DNA from: CAIKBL01 sp964555355
Lineage (GTDB): Bacteria > Pseudomonadota > Gammaproteobacteria > Ga0077536
Assembly (NCBI GenBank): GCA_964555355.1
Contig: CAZKRY010000021.1
Coordinates: 8,591 to 72,590 of the forward strand
Direction: 5' to 3'
Length of the DNA: 64,000 nt
Made by a program: the position numbers and the translations under genes
Shown here: piece after piece, positions 26,536 through 35,618 of the stretch
How positions within the stretch are numbered: position 1 is the stretch's first letter
Layout: each line of letters starts with the position of its first letter
The notes under the pieces: model-generated
Database searches by the model: none
Told to the model about the DNA's origin: nothing
The model's input: the letters and a program-made list of their open reading frames with translations, nothing else

Positions 26536-27402
26536 ATCAAAGCGCTGTTCCTCGACGCGCCATCGCCCACCACGCGCTTTGTCGCGTGTGTGGTTCTATC
26601 TTTTGCCTTGATCTCGATCGATCGCGAACAGCAACACCTTGCACGGCTCCGCGCGGGGTTGTCGATCGCAGTTTATCCCGTTCAGTATGTTGTGGGGTTG
26701 CCGGTTCGATTAGTCGATTCGCTCGCCAGCGCGTTTACGAGCCGGCGGGCGCTCACGCTCGATAACGAGAGCCTGCGTCGTGAAAACCTTTTGCTGCGCA
26801 GCCGCGCGATGAAATTTGCCGCGCTGGAAAGCGAGAATCGGCGTTTGCGCGCGATGTTGGATTCGACCGCAGAACTCGGCGAGGACGTGCTGGTCGCCGA
26901 TGTGCTCGCGGTCGATACCAGCGCCGCGCGCCGTCAGCTAGTCATCAATAAAGGCGCACTCCACCATGTGTATGTCGGGCAGCCGATTGCGGACGCGTAT
27001 GGCATCCTCGGTCAAGTCGTCGAAGTTGGTCGATTCTCAAGCACCGCGGTATTGATTACGGATGCGCGCCACGCGTTACCGGTGCAAATCAACCGCAATG
27101 GGCTGCGGGCGATAGCGAGTGGTGGTGAGACCGGCGATATGTTGGCGCTGAGTTTTGTGCCCACCAATGCAGATGTAAATACCGGCGATTTGGTCGTAAG
27201 TTCGGGACTCGATCATCGCTTTCCCGCGGGTTACCCGGTAGGCGAAGTCGTCACGGTGGCGAGCGTTCCCGGCGAGCCGTTTGCGCAGATTCTGGTCAAG
27301 CCGGCGGCCCGTGTCGCGCAAGCTCGCGAAGTCTTGCTGGTTTGGCCACATCCGACCGCCCCTGCCGCCGCTCCGCGAGTAGCGCCGAGCGCACTTAACT
27401 AG
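26536..27402 (+). CDS. mreC: Rod-shape protein MreC, apparently starting at ATC
   Basis: Periplasmic scaffold of the elongasome with one N-terminal membrane helix, a coiled coil (ENLLLRSRAMKFAALESENR) and beta domains. The first canonical in-frame start is GTG 26590, but that would cut the membrane helix to about eight residues. Translation from 26536 gives IKALFLDAPSPTTRFVACVV, which lines up end to end with the E. coli N-terminus MKPIFSRGPSLQIRLILAVL. A Shine-Dalgarno GCGGAGG (26521-26527) sits 8 nt before ATC 26536, and an in-frame stop lies at 26515. So the start is either a rare ATC, a CTG at 26545, or a sequence error at a former ATG. Product 288 aa. Confidence 0.85.
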   Translation: MKALFLDAPSPTTRFVACVVLSFALISIDREQQHLARLRAGLSIAVYPVQYVVGLPVRLVDSLASAFTSRRALTLDNESLRRENLLLRSRAMKFAALESENRRLRAMLDSTAELGEDVLVADVLAVDTSAARRQLVINKGALHHVYVGQPIADAYGILGQVVEVGRFSSTAVLITDARHALPVQINRNGLRAIASGGETGDMLALSFVPTNADVNTGDLVVSSGLDHRFPAGYPVGEVVTVASVPGEPFAQILVKPAARVAQAREVLLVWPHPTAPAAAPRVAPSALN

Positions 27403-27407
27403 CGCGC

Positions 27408-27920
27408 ATGAACGACACATTCCGACGCTCGGGGTTGGTGTATTTGGCGTGGCGACGGATCGGCGCCGTGGCGCTCACCTTGATGCTGGCCTTCATGCTT
27501 GCGGCACTGCCGCTGCCGGATAGTTTGCAAGCGTGGCGACCCGCTTGGGTGGCGTTGGTGCTTATCTACTGGTGCATCGCCATCCCGGAAAGAATCGGCG
27601 TATTCACGGCCTGGAGTGTTGGCATCCTACTCGATGTACTGCACGGCTCGATTCTCGGCCAACACGCACTCGGGCTCGCGTTCGTCGCCTACGTCGCGCT
27701 GCTTTATCACCAACGTATTCGGGTTTTTCCGCTATTTCAGCAATCGTTGGTTGTGGGCTCGCTGGTGTTTCTGTATCAGGCGTGGATGCTAACCATTTAT
27801 AACCTACTCGGCACTCGCGCTTATTCAACGTTATATCTGGTGGGCGCGCTAATCAGCGCGTTGTTATGGCCATGGGTGTTTATTGTCTTGCGGGACATTC
27901 GCCGCAACCTGGTGCAGTAG
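27408..27920 (+). CDS. mreD: Rod-shape protein MreD
   Basis: 170-residue inner-membrane protein with five or six hydrophobic segments, the integral partner of MreC and MreB. Segments such as GAVALTLMLAFMLAALPLP and the conserved GILLDVLHGSILGQHALG loop support the assignment. Starts 5 nt after the mreC stop. Confidence 0.95.
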   Translation: MNDTFRRSGLVYLAWRRIGAVALTLMLAFMLAALPLPDSLQAWRPAWVALVLIYWCIAIPERIGVFTAWSVGILLDVLHGSILGQHALGLAFVAYVALLYHQRIRVFPLFQQSLVVGSLVFLYQAWMLTIYNLLGTRAYSTLYLVGALISALLWPWVFIVLRDIRRNLVQ

Positions 27921-27941
27921 TGCGAGAGTTGAAGCGCTGAC

Positions 27942-29846
27942 ATGGGTTCGCAATCACGCCAGAAATTTTTCGGATGGTGGCGCGGCGCCGCGCAACTTAA
28001 GGAGCAAGCGCGGGAATATGCGGCGTTCGAACGTCGCGTGTGGATTGCAGTGGCCGGGATGTGCGTACTCACGTTCGTTTTGGTGATTAGGTTAATTAAC
28101 CTGCAGATTGTTAATCATGATCACTACACCACGCTCTCGCAGGAAAATCGACTCAAAGTCATCCCGACGCCGCCGAAGCGTGGTTTGATTTATAGCAGTG
28201 ATGGAGTATTGCTAGCCGATAACCGACCATCATTCGCGCTTGAGGTCGTGCCCGAGCAATCGCCCAATCTGACGGCGGCGTTGCTCGAAGTTCGGAAGTT
28301 TTTGCAGTTGAGTGACGAACAGATCGCAAGGTTTCAAGAAGAGCGAACGCAGAAGCGGCGCTTTGACGCCATTACATTGAAAAACAATTTGACCGAAGAA
28401 GAAGTCGCGATATTCGCGGTCAATCGCCATCGTTTCCCGGGCTTTGAAATTAACGCGCGGCTATCGCGTTACTACCCGCTCGGCTCGCAGTTCGCGCACC
28501 TTGTCGGCTACGTCGGGCGCATCAATTTAGAAGAATTGAAATCGATCGATCCGGGTAATTACAACGGCACGACACATATCGGCAAGGAGGGTGTTGAGAA
28601 GTCGCGCGAGGATGTTTTGCACGGCAAGGCGGGTTATCGCCACGTCGAAGTCAACGCGCAAGGTCGCGTGTTGCGCGTAGTGACGAGCGTGCCGCCGGTG
28701 CCAGGCGCCGATCTCCACCTAACGGTCGACAGTCAACTTCAAATGGCGGCAATCGAGGCCCTTGCCGGGCAGCGCGGTGCGATTGTGGCGCTTGAACCGG
28801 CTACCGGCGCGGTGCTCGCGTTTGTCAGCAATCCGGCGTTTGACCCCAACGAGTTCGTGAACGGGATCAGTACCGCCGCTTATTCAGCGCTGCGCGATTC
28901 ACCGGATCGTCCCCTGTTCAATCGAGTGTTACAGGGGCTTTATCCGCCGGGCTCGACCATAAAGCCGGCGATGGCGGCCGCGGGTTTGGAGTACGGCGTC
29001 AGAGAACCCGAGCACGCGACGTGGTGTCCGGGCTGGTTGCGACTTCCCGGACAAGCGCACAAATATCGTTGCTGGAATAAGTCCGGCCATGGCTCGGTCA
29101 ATCTGGTGCGCTCCGTTGCCGAGTCTTGCGACGTTTACTTTTACGCGCTGGCGAAAGATCTAGGGATCGATCGCATGCATGAATTCTTAAGTCGATTTGG
29201 CCTTGGCCAGCCGACCGGGATCGATCTTCCCGGTGAACTCGGCGGCTTATTGCCCTCGCGCGAATGGAAAAAGCGCACTCGAAAATTGCCGTGGTATCCG
29301 GGCGAAACGTTGATCAACGGCATCGGTCAGGGATTCATGTTGACGACACCTCTACAGCTCGCGCAGTTGGCGACGGTGCTTGCCAATCGCGGTCAAGTCA
29401 ACGCGCCTCACACGGTTGGTTACTTCGAGGATCCCGAGACCAAGCAGGTCGAACCCGTGGTCCCTTTCACGCGCGCCGCGGTGTCGCTTGCTCGCGCGGA
29501 ACATTGGGAAGCGGTGATTGAAGCCATGCACGAAGTCGTCCAAGGAGAAAGAGGCACCGCGCGCGCCTCCGGCGCGGGTGCGTTGTATGCCTTTGCCGGT
29601 AAAACTGGCACCGCGCAGCTCTTTCAAATTGCGCAAAATCGCACCGTCAAAAATGAACAAGTCACCAAACATTTACGAGACCACGCGCTATTTATCGCGT
29701 TTGCGCCATTAGAAAATCCCACTATCGCGCTTGGCATCATTGTTGAGAACGGCGAATCCGGCAGTCATACCGCGGCACCCATCGCGCGGCGCCTTTTCGA
29801 TTTTTACCTGCATGGCATCGAGGCCGATCCGGATGCGAACGGCTAG
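27942..29846 (+). CDS. mrdA: Penicillin-binding protein 2 (elongation transpeptidase)
   Basis: 634-residue class B PBP that cross-links peptidoglycan during side-wall growth, paired with RodA. One membrane anchor (about residues 33-53) is followed by the dimerisation/pedestal domain and the transpeptidase domain. Catalytic motifs are SxxK at S338 (STIK), SxN-type at S395 (SCD, the usual PBP2 form) and KTG at 554-556. The stop overlaps the rodA start. Confidence 0.97.
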   Translation: MGSQSRQKFFGWWRGAAQLKEQAREYAAFERRVWIAVAGMCVLTFVLVIRLINLQIVNHDHYTTLSQENRLKVIPTPPKRGLIYSSDGVLLADNRPSFALEVVPEQSPNLTAALLEVRKFLQLSDEQIARFQEERTQKRRFDAITLKNNLTEEEVAIFAVNRHRFPGFEINARLSRYYPLGSQFAHLVGYVGRINLEELKSIDPGNYNGTTHIGKEGVEKSREDVLHGKAGYRHVEVNAQGRVLRVVTSVPPVPGADLHLTVDSQLQMAAIEALAGQRGAIVALEPATGAVLAFVSNPAFDPNEFVNGISTAAYSALRDSPDRPLFNRVLQGLYPPGSTIKPAMAAAGLEYGVREPEHATWCPGWLRLPGQAHKYRCWNKSGHGSVNLVRSVAESCDVYFYALAKDLGIDRMHEFLSRFGLGQPTGIDLPGELGGLLPSREWKKRTRKLPWYPGETLINGIGQGFMLTTPLQLAQLATVLANRGQVNAPHTVGYFEDPETKQVEPVVPFTRAAVSLARAEHWEAVIEAMHEVVQGERGTARASGAGALYAFAGKTGTAQLFQIAQNRTVKNEQVTKHLRDHALFIAFAPLENPTIALGIIVENGESGSHTAAPIARRLFDFYLHGIEADPDANG

Positions 29847-30936
29847 CGAACAAGATCTATTGACGCGCTTGCATATCGACGGCGCGTTGCTGGGTGGCAC
29901 CTTCCTGGTGTGTGGCTTGGGGTTGATGGTGCTCTATAGCGCCTCAGACGAATCTTTCGACGCCGTATTGCGCCAAGCGGTGCGTATGTTGTTTGGACTG
30001 GCCGCGATGTTAGCCGCGGCCCAGATCAGTCCGATGCGGCTCGCGCGCTGGTCGCCGCTGTTATACGCGGTTGGGTTACTCTTACTCATGGCGGTGTTTC
30101 TGTTCGGGACAGGCCGCGGTGCGCATCGTTGGCTTGATCTCGGCCCGATTCGGTTTCAACCGTCCGAAATCATGAAAATCGCCGTGCCGCTGGCCGTCGC
30201 GTGGTTCCTGCGCGACAAAGTATTGCCGCCCAAATTTTCAATTGTATCGGTGGTCCTGGCGGTCATCGTGGTGCCGGGGGCATTCGTCATTGAACAGCCG
30301 GATCTCGGCACCGCGATCCTCATCATGGTCGCGGGATTTTTTGTGCTGTTTTTCGCGGGCTTAAGTTGGCGCTGGATGGGTCTCGCCGGCTTGGTCGCGG
30401 TGGTCTGCGCGCCAATCGGCTGGTACTCGATGCACGACTACCAACGACAACGGATCCTAACTTTGTTTGATCCGACCGAAGATCCGCTCGGGACCGGCTA
30501 TCACATTATTCAATCGATGATCGCGGTCGGCTCCGGCGGATGGTCGGGGAAGGGTTGGTTGAACGGCACTCAATCGCATTTGGAATTTTTGCCCGAGCGG
30601 GCGACCGACTTCATCTTTGCGGTGTACTGCGAAGAGTTTGGTTTGCTAGGAGTGTTGGTTTTATTGGCGGCTTATTCGCTGGTCCTTGCGCGCTGCATGC
30701 TGATCGCCCTTAACGCGCAGGACACGTTTGGACGACTTGTTGCGGCTAGCCTCAGCGCTACGTTGTTTCTGTATATCTTCGTCAATATGGGCATGGTTAT
30801 CGGGCAGTTACCGGTAGTTGGCGTGCCTCTGCCTTTAATTAGCTTCGGCGGCACGTCGATAGTCACGTTGATGACGGGATTTGGAATATTGATGTCGATA
30901 CAAACCCATCGTCGGTTTATTGTAGAATCGCGCTGA
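29833..30936 (+). CDS. rodA: Peptidoglycan glycosyltransferase RodA
   Basis: 367-residue SEDS-family polymerase with about ten membrane segments that makes glycan strands for PBP2. Catalytic Asp is D259 in PERATDFIFA, matching D262 of E. coli. The start at ATG 29833 (MRTASEQDLLTRLHIDG) overlaps mrdA by 14 nt; an upstream in-frame extension inside mrdA is rejected. Also called mrdB. Confidence 0.96.
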   Translation: MRTASEQDLLTRLHIDGALLGGTFLVCGLGLMVLYSASDESFDAVLRQAVRMLFGLAAMLAAAQISPMRLARWSPLLYAVGLLLLMAVFLFGTGRGAHRWLDLGPIRFQPSEIMKIAVPLAVAWFLRDKVLPPKFSIVSVVLAVIVVPGAFVIEQPDLGTAILIMVAGFFVLFFAGLSWRWMGLAGLVAVVCAPIGWYSMHDYQRQRILTLFDPTEDPLGTGYHIIQSMIAVGSGGWSGKGWLNGTQSHLEFLPERATDFIFAVYCEEFGLLGVLVLLAAYSLVLARCMLIALNAQDTFGRLVAASLSATLFLYIFVNMGMVIGQLPVVGVPLPLISFGGTSIVTLMTGFGILMSIQTHRRFIVESR

Positions 30937-30984
30937 CTAAAGCGAGCGTTAGCGCACCTGCTTGCGCGTGGTGCGTAACCCGGA

Positions 30985-32007
30985 ATGTATACGGTAAAAA
31001 ACTTACAGCCAATCAATTCCCTTGCGCGGTTTAGCATACTTGTCTCGTATGCGTTGAGCTGTCTATGCGCCGCCTCCTCGCCCGCATTCGCGGCGGGACT
31101 CAATTCTGATCAGGTGGATAAGTTCGCGCGCGAAATGCACGCGAAGCACTCATTTAACGCCAAATCGCTCGTGCAATTACTTGGGTCCGCGCAGCGTATG
31201 GATTCTATTTTGGCGGCAATTGCCAAGCCTGCCGAATACAAACCTTGGCACGCGTATCGGCCGATCTTCATTACTGACGCGCGTATCCGCGGCGGTGTCG
31301 CGTTCTGGCGTCAACACGAAGCTGCGCTTGCCGCGGCAACGAAACAATACGGGGTGGCAGCCGAAATCATTGTCGCCATCATCGGTGTCGAAACCGCTTA
31401 CGGCCATAACACCGGTAACTATCGGGTGTTGGATGCGCTGGCGACATTGGCGTTCCACTACCCGCCGCGCGCAGCGTTTTTTCGCGGTGAGCTGGAGAAG
31501 TTTTTGTTGTTGACCCGCGAGGAAGCGGTCGTGCCGACGACGCCCAAAGGATCCTATGCCGGCGCGATGGGCATTCCGCAGTTCATGCCAAGCAGCTTTT
31601 TAGCGTACGCCGTCGACTTTACCGGCGATGGTCACCGCGATATCTGGAACAATCCGCAAGACGCGATAGGAAGCGTCGCCAACTATCTCAAGGTGCATGG
31701 CTGGCAACCCGCGCAGCCGATCGCGTTGCGCGCGCTGGAAAGCCCTGCTAATGCAACCCAAAAGAGCGACAAGGTTGAATTGCAGCGGCCGATCGACGAA
31801 TACGCCGCGCTTGGCGTAACGCCCGACGGACAAGCCGCGCACGATGCGCGCGCGGTACTGCTTGCGTTCGAGGGTCTAAACGCACCGGAGTATTGGCTCG
31901 CGTTACAGAATTTCTACGTCATCACGCGGTACAACCGCAGTCCCAAGTACGCGCTTGCGGTATTTCAGCTCGGCGAAGAGATCCGCGCGGCAAGGACCGC
32001 CCTTTGA
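30985..32007 (+). CDS. mltB: Lytic murein transglycosylase B (GH103)
   Basis: 340-residue exo/endo lytic transglycosylase that cleaves glycan with anhydromuramic acid formation. A signal peptide ends near AFA36; there is no lipobox, so it is probably soluble periplasmic rather than a lipoprotein like E. coli MltB. Catalytic Glu is E136 in IIGVETAYG; GAMGIPQFMPSSF and DFTGDGHRDIW are family motifs. 48 nt after rodA. Confidence 0.94.
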   Translation: MYTVKNLQPINSLARFSILVSYALSCLCAASSPAFAAGLNSDQVDKFAREMHAKHSFNAKSLVQLLGSAQRMDSILAAIAKPAEYKPWHAYRPIFITDARIRGGVAFWRQHEAALAAATKQYGVAAEIIVAIIGVETAYGHNTGNYRVLDALATLAFHYPPRAAFFRGELEKFLLLTREEAVVPTTPKGSYAGAMGIPQFMPSSFLAYAVDFTGDGHRDIWNNPQDAIGSVANYLKVHGWQPAQPIALRALESPANATQKSDKVELQRPIDEYAALGVTPDGQAAHDARAVLLAFEGLNAPEYWLALQNFYVITRYNRSPKYALAVFQLGEEIRAARTAL

Positions 32008-32825
32008 TCCGATCTCGCTCGCCCATAGCCCCCATGCGGTGTCTGCCTGCGTGGACATTGCTGGCGTTGTTAATGCTGATGCTCGGGGGATGTACGTGGT
32101 GGCATAGCGCGCCGCCGGTTGAATCCCGTTCGACCAAGCCCGCGCCAAGCCGGCAGGCGACCGAGTTCACGCCCGAACCACTCAGTCGCTATGGCAACCC
32201 GGAGTACTACGATGTACTCGGCAAGCGCTATTTCCCATTAAAAAGCGCGACGGGTTTTACAGAGCAAGGCATCGCCTCATGGTATGGTCCTGATTTTCAT
32301 GGTGGACTTACCTCAACTCGCGAGCCTTACGACATGCACAGCATGACCGCCGCGCACAAAACACTGCCGTTGCCGACCTGGGTCGAGGTCAAAAATCTGA
32401 CCAACGGCCGCACCGCACGAGTGCGCGTCAACGACCGCGGCCCTTTTAAAGACAATCGAATTATCGATTTGTCCTATGCTGCGGCAACGGAACTAGATAT
32501 CGTCAAACCGGGAACGGCGCTGGTTAAGATCCGTGCCATCAATTCTCCGGACGTGCCCGCGCATTTTCCGCAGTCAGCGCCGGCGGCACCACAAATGTTC
32601 ATGCAGATTGGCGCTTTTGGCGATCGTTCCAATGCCGAGCGCATGCGGGACCGCCTCGCCGAGAAATTCGGAGCCCAGGTGCGGATCCTCGAAGATTCGG
32701 CAACCGGTGCGCCGCTATTTAAAGTGGCGCTTGGACCGATCAAGGATGTCGCACACGCGGATCGCACCGCCGCCGAACTCGCGACCTTGGGCATCAATCA
32801 GCATCAATTTGTGAATCATCAATGA
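32004..32825 (+). CDS. rlpA: Septal-ring lipoprotein RlpA (DPBB + SPOR)
   Basis: Outer-membrane lipoprotein that cleaves or binds denuded glycan strands. It has a lipobox LGGC (C30 if started here), a double-psi beta-barrel (GIASWYGPDFHGG to VNDRGPFKDNRIIDLSYAAA) and a C-terminal SPOR domain starting MFMQIGAFGDRSNAERM. I prefer the TTG at 32004, which overlaps the mltB stop and has AAGGA 7 nt upstream. ATG 32034 (MRCLPAWTLLAL) is the alternative, with no ribosome binding site. Confidence 0.9.
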   Translation: MIRSRSPIAPMRCLPAWTLLALLMLMLGGCTWWHSAPPVESRSTKPAPSRQATEFTPEPLSRYGNPEYYDVLGKRYFPLKSATGFTEQGIASWYGPDFHGGLTSTREPYDMHSMTAAHKTLPLPTWVEVKNLTNGRTARVRVNDRGPFKDNRIIDLSYAAATELDIVKPGTALVKIRAINSPDVPAHFPQSAPAAPQMFMQIGAFGDRSNAERMRDRLAEKFGAQVRILEDSATGAPLFKVALGPIKDVAHADRTAAELATLGINQHQFVNHQ

Positions 32826-33961
32826 TGAAAGCGGCCGTTTTTGTTGTTTCGTTGTGGCTTGCGCAGGTCGCCATCGCGGCCGATGTTAGCGTCATTCCGG
32901 ATCCGCCGACTTTACCGGTGAAGGGTTACTTGTTGATCGATTTCGCGAGCGGTGCCGTGCTCGCCGAGCACGATGCCGATACCCGGCTCGAACCCGCGAG
33001 CCTTACCAAGATCATGACGATTTACACCGTCGCGGACGCGCTCAAGAAAGGACTCATCAAACTCGACGATCAAGCGACGATCAGTGAACACGCTTGGAAA
33101 CAAGAAGGGTCACGCATGTTCATTGAGGTCGGCAAGCAGGTGTCGGTCGACGAACTTCTACACGGCGACATTATTCAGTCCGGCAATGACGCGAGTGTCG
33201 CGTTAGCGGAGCACGTGTCGGGTACCGAGGAAGCGTTCGCAAGCGTAATGAACAGTCACGTCAAGCGGCTGGGCATGACAGCCAGCCGATTTGCCAATAG
33301 TACCGGGCTGCCGAATCCGGAAACCTATACCACCGCGCGAGATCTGGCCGTGCTCGCGCGCGCGTTGATCACGGATTTTCCCGATATCTATCCGATTTTC
33401 GCGCAGCGCGAGTACACCTATAACGGCATTACACAACGCAACCGTAACGGGTTGCTCGGCAAGGACCCGACGGTGGATGGCATCAAAACCGGGCACACGG
33501 AAGCCGCGGGCTATTGCCTAGTCGCATCCGCGCAGCGCGATAGCATGCGCCTTATTTCGGTGGTGATGGGGGCGGAGTCCGACGGCGGGCGCACGCAAGC
33601 GAGTCAAGCGCTGCTGAATTACGGATTCCGATTTTACGAGAGCAAGGCACTGTACGCGGCGGAGGCCACCGTCACGCAGGCGCGCGTTTGGCAGGGTGTA
33701 ACCGACCAAGTCGCGGTCGGGACCACGGGAGATGTGGCGGTGACGGTGCCACGTGGCATGGAGCCGCAGAGCTTAAAAGCCGTCGCCCATGTGCAGAAGC
33801 CGTTACTTGCGCCACTCGCGGCGCACCAACCCGTTGGCGAGCTGGTGGTGAAACTAAAGAATAAGGAATTAGCGCGCATCCCGCTGGTCGCGCTGCAAGC
33901 GATCGAGGCAGGTCCGTGGTGGCGGCAAGCCATCGATGCCGGTCTGCTGCTTTTCGAATAG
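32822..33961 (+). CDS. dacA: D-alanyl-D-alanine carboxypeptidase (PBP5/6 family)
   Basis: 379-residue low-molecular-weight PBP that trims the terminal D-Ala of stem peptides. Signal peptide ends near AIAA20. Catalytic motifs: S60-L-T-K63, S120-G-N122 and K222-T-G. The C-terminal amphipathic helix (PWWRQAIDAGLLLFE) would anchor it to the inner membrane. ATGA overlap with rlpA. The symbol could equally be dacC. Confidence 0.95.
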   Translation: MMKAAVFVVSLWLAQVAIAADVSVIPDPPTLPVKGYLLIDFASGAVLAEHDADTRLEPASLTKIMTIYTVADALKKGLIKLDDQATISEHAWKQEGSRMFIEVGKQVSVDELLHGDIIQSGNDASVALAEHVSGTEEAFASVMNSHVKRLGMTASRFANSTGLPNPETYTTARDLAVLARALITDFPDIYPIFAQREYTYNGITQRNRNGLLGKDPTVDGIKTGHTEAAGYCLVASAQRDSMRLISVVMGAESDGGRTQASQALLNYGFRFYESKALYAAEATVTQARVWQGVTDQVAVGTTGDVAVTVPRGMEPQSLKAVAHVQKPLLAPLAAHQPVGELVVKLKNKELARIPLVALQAIEAGPWWRQAIDAGLLLFE

Positions 33962-33972
33962 CGAGCGCTCGC

Positions 33973-34833
33973 GTGTCGGTATGTTTCCTAAACGACGAGT
34001 TCTTGCCGCTGCAAGAGGCGAAAGTTTCAGTACTCGACCGAGGTTTTATTTTTGGCGAAGGCGTCTACGAAGTCATTCCAGTATTCGCGCGTCGACCCTT
34101 TCGCTTAACCGAGCATTTGGCGCGTTTCGCGCGTAGCATGCAGGCCATCGGCCTCGACAATCCGCGCGACCTTGCAAGTTGGGGAAATTTGGTCAGGGAA
34201 CTAGTCTGCCGCGATGCCGAACCAAACCTCAGCGTTTATCTGCAAGTCACCCGCGGCGCAATGCCGCGCAATCATGCGGCCCCGGTTCACTCTGTTCCCA
34301 CGGTGTTTGGTATGGTATCGCCGCTTGTTAGCGCTAACCAGGCGAGTGTCGACGTCGTTTCACAGGAGGACATTCGCTGGCAACGTTGCGATATCAAAGC
34401 GACCGCGCTGCTTGCTAACGTAATGGCGCGCACAGCGGCGGCAGCGGCTGGCGCCTATGAAGCTATCCTATTTCGCGACGACTTATTGACCGAAGGTGCG
34501 GCGAGCAACGTGTTCGCGGTGCTCGAGGGTCGCATCCTCACGCCGCCGTGCACGCCGGCGATCCTTGCGGGCGTGACTCGCAATGCGTTCATTGAAGCGC
34601 TCAGTGAGAGTGACGAGGCGGTTTGCGAGCGTGACATTACGCGCGAGGAGATAACGCGGGTACAAGAACTGTGGCTCACCAGCTCCACGCGCGATTTGGT
34701 CCCTGTGGCGCGGCTCGATGGGCAACTCGTCGGAACGGGCGAGCATCCCGTGCTCGCGCGGGTGATGCCGCGTTATGCCGCGTTCAAGGCGCAATCGCTC
34801 GCATCCACGCCGCCGATCGCGTTCACACCCTAA
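33973..34833 (+). CDS. dat: D-amino-acid aminotransferase (PLP fold type IV)
   Basis: 286-residue class IV aminotransferase, likely D-alanine transaminase (D-Ala/D-Glu interconversion for peptidoglycan). The PLP Lys is K142 (CDIKATALLANV) and E174 (LLTEGAASNVFAV) matches E177 of the Bacillus enzyme. LDRGFIFGEGVYEVIPV is typical. GTG 33973 gives the family N-terminus. A branched-chain or 4-amino-4-deoxychorismate role is less likely because of context behind dacA. Its end overlaps the convergent ABC permease gene by 4 nt. Confidence 0.9.
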   Translation: MSVCFLNDEFLPLQEAKVSVLDRGFIFGEGVYEVIPVFARRPFRLTEHLARFARSMQAIGLDNPRDLASWGNLVRELVCRDAEPNLSVYLQVTRGAMPRNHAAPVHSVPTVFGMVSPLVSANQASVDVVSQEDIRWQRCDIKATALLANVMARTAAAAAGAYEAILFRDDLLTEGAASNVFAVLEGRILTPPCTPAILAGVTRNAFIEALSESDEAVCERDITREEITRVQELWLTSSTRDLVPVARLDGQLVGTGEHPVLARVMPRYAAFKAQSLASTPPIAFTP

Positions 34834-35618
34834 GCGCGCAGCCCGACGCCTCGCTCAAGCATCCATAGACAGGCGATAAACAGCGTGACGATAAACAACA
34901 CAATGACGGTAAACGCGAGCGTTGTATCGATATCGCTTACCCCTAGCATGCCCTCGCGAAACGCATTCACCATATAGAGGATCGGATTCGCCAAGGACAG
35001 TTGTTGCCACGTCTTTGGCAGCAAATCCATCGAATAAAACACGCCGCCAAGATAAGTCAGGGGCGTTAGGATAAATGTCGGTACGATCGAAATATCGTCA
35101 AATTTTTTGGCGAGCAACGCGTTGATGAAACCCGCGAGTGAAAATAACGTGGCGGTCAATATCACGACGGAGATCGTTATCGCGAACGAGTGGACGTGGA
35201 GATCGGTAAAGCAGAGCGCCACCAAGGTGACAACCAGGCCCACGATCATCCCGCGCGCCACCCCGCCCGCGATAAATCCCGCCACGATGACAATATTCGG
35301 AACGGGCGCCACGAGGATCTCTTCAATGTAGCGTTGAAATTTTGCGCCGAACAACGACGATACGACGTTCGAATAAGAATTCGTAATCACTGACATCATG
35401 ATGATCCCGGGGGCGATGTACTGCATGTACGGAAAACCATGCATGTCGCCGATCCTTGGCCCAATGAGGGATCCGAAGATCACAAAGTAAAGGCCCATCG
35501 TGATCGCCGGCGGCAATATCGTCTGCAGCCATATGCGCATGAAGCGATTGATTTCTTTACGCACAATAGTCAAGAACGCCGCGCGGTAACCGAGTTTTTC
35601 CGAGGCGGTTCGCGTCAT
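34830..35618 (-). CDS. ABC-2 type transport permease (YadH-like)
   Basis: 262-residue membrane protein with about six hydrophobic segments and the ABC-2 permease signature region (LANPILYMVNAFREGMLGVSD). It pairs with the ATPase encoded just upstream, overlapping by 4 nt. Together they resemble E. coli YadGH, an exporter pair of unknown substrate. Confidence 0.92.
   Translation of the reverse strand: MTRTASEKLGYRAAFLTIVRKEINRFMRIWLQTILPPAITMGLYFVIFGSLIGPRIGDMHGFPYMQYIAPGIIMMSVITNSYSNVVSSLFGAKFQRYIEEILVAPVPNIVIVAGFIAGGVARGMIVGLVVTLVALCFTDLHVHSFAITISVVILTATLFSLAGFINALLAKKFDDISIVPTFILTPLTYLGGVFYSMDLLPKTWQQLSLANPILYMVNAFREGMLGVSDIDTTLAFTVIVLFIVTLFIACLWMLERGVGLRA

Noticed and set aside
26590..27402. 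mreC starting at GTG 26590
   Set aside because: Would truncate the only membrane helix; no ribosome binding site at the right distance, whereas 26536 has both homology and a good site.
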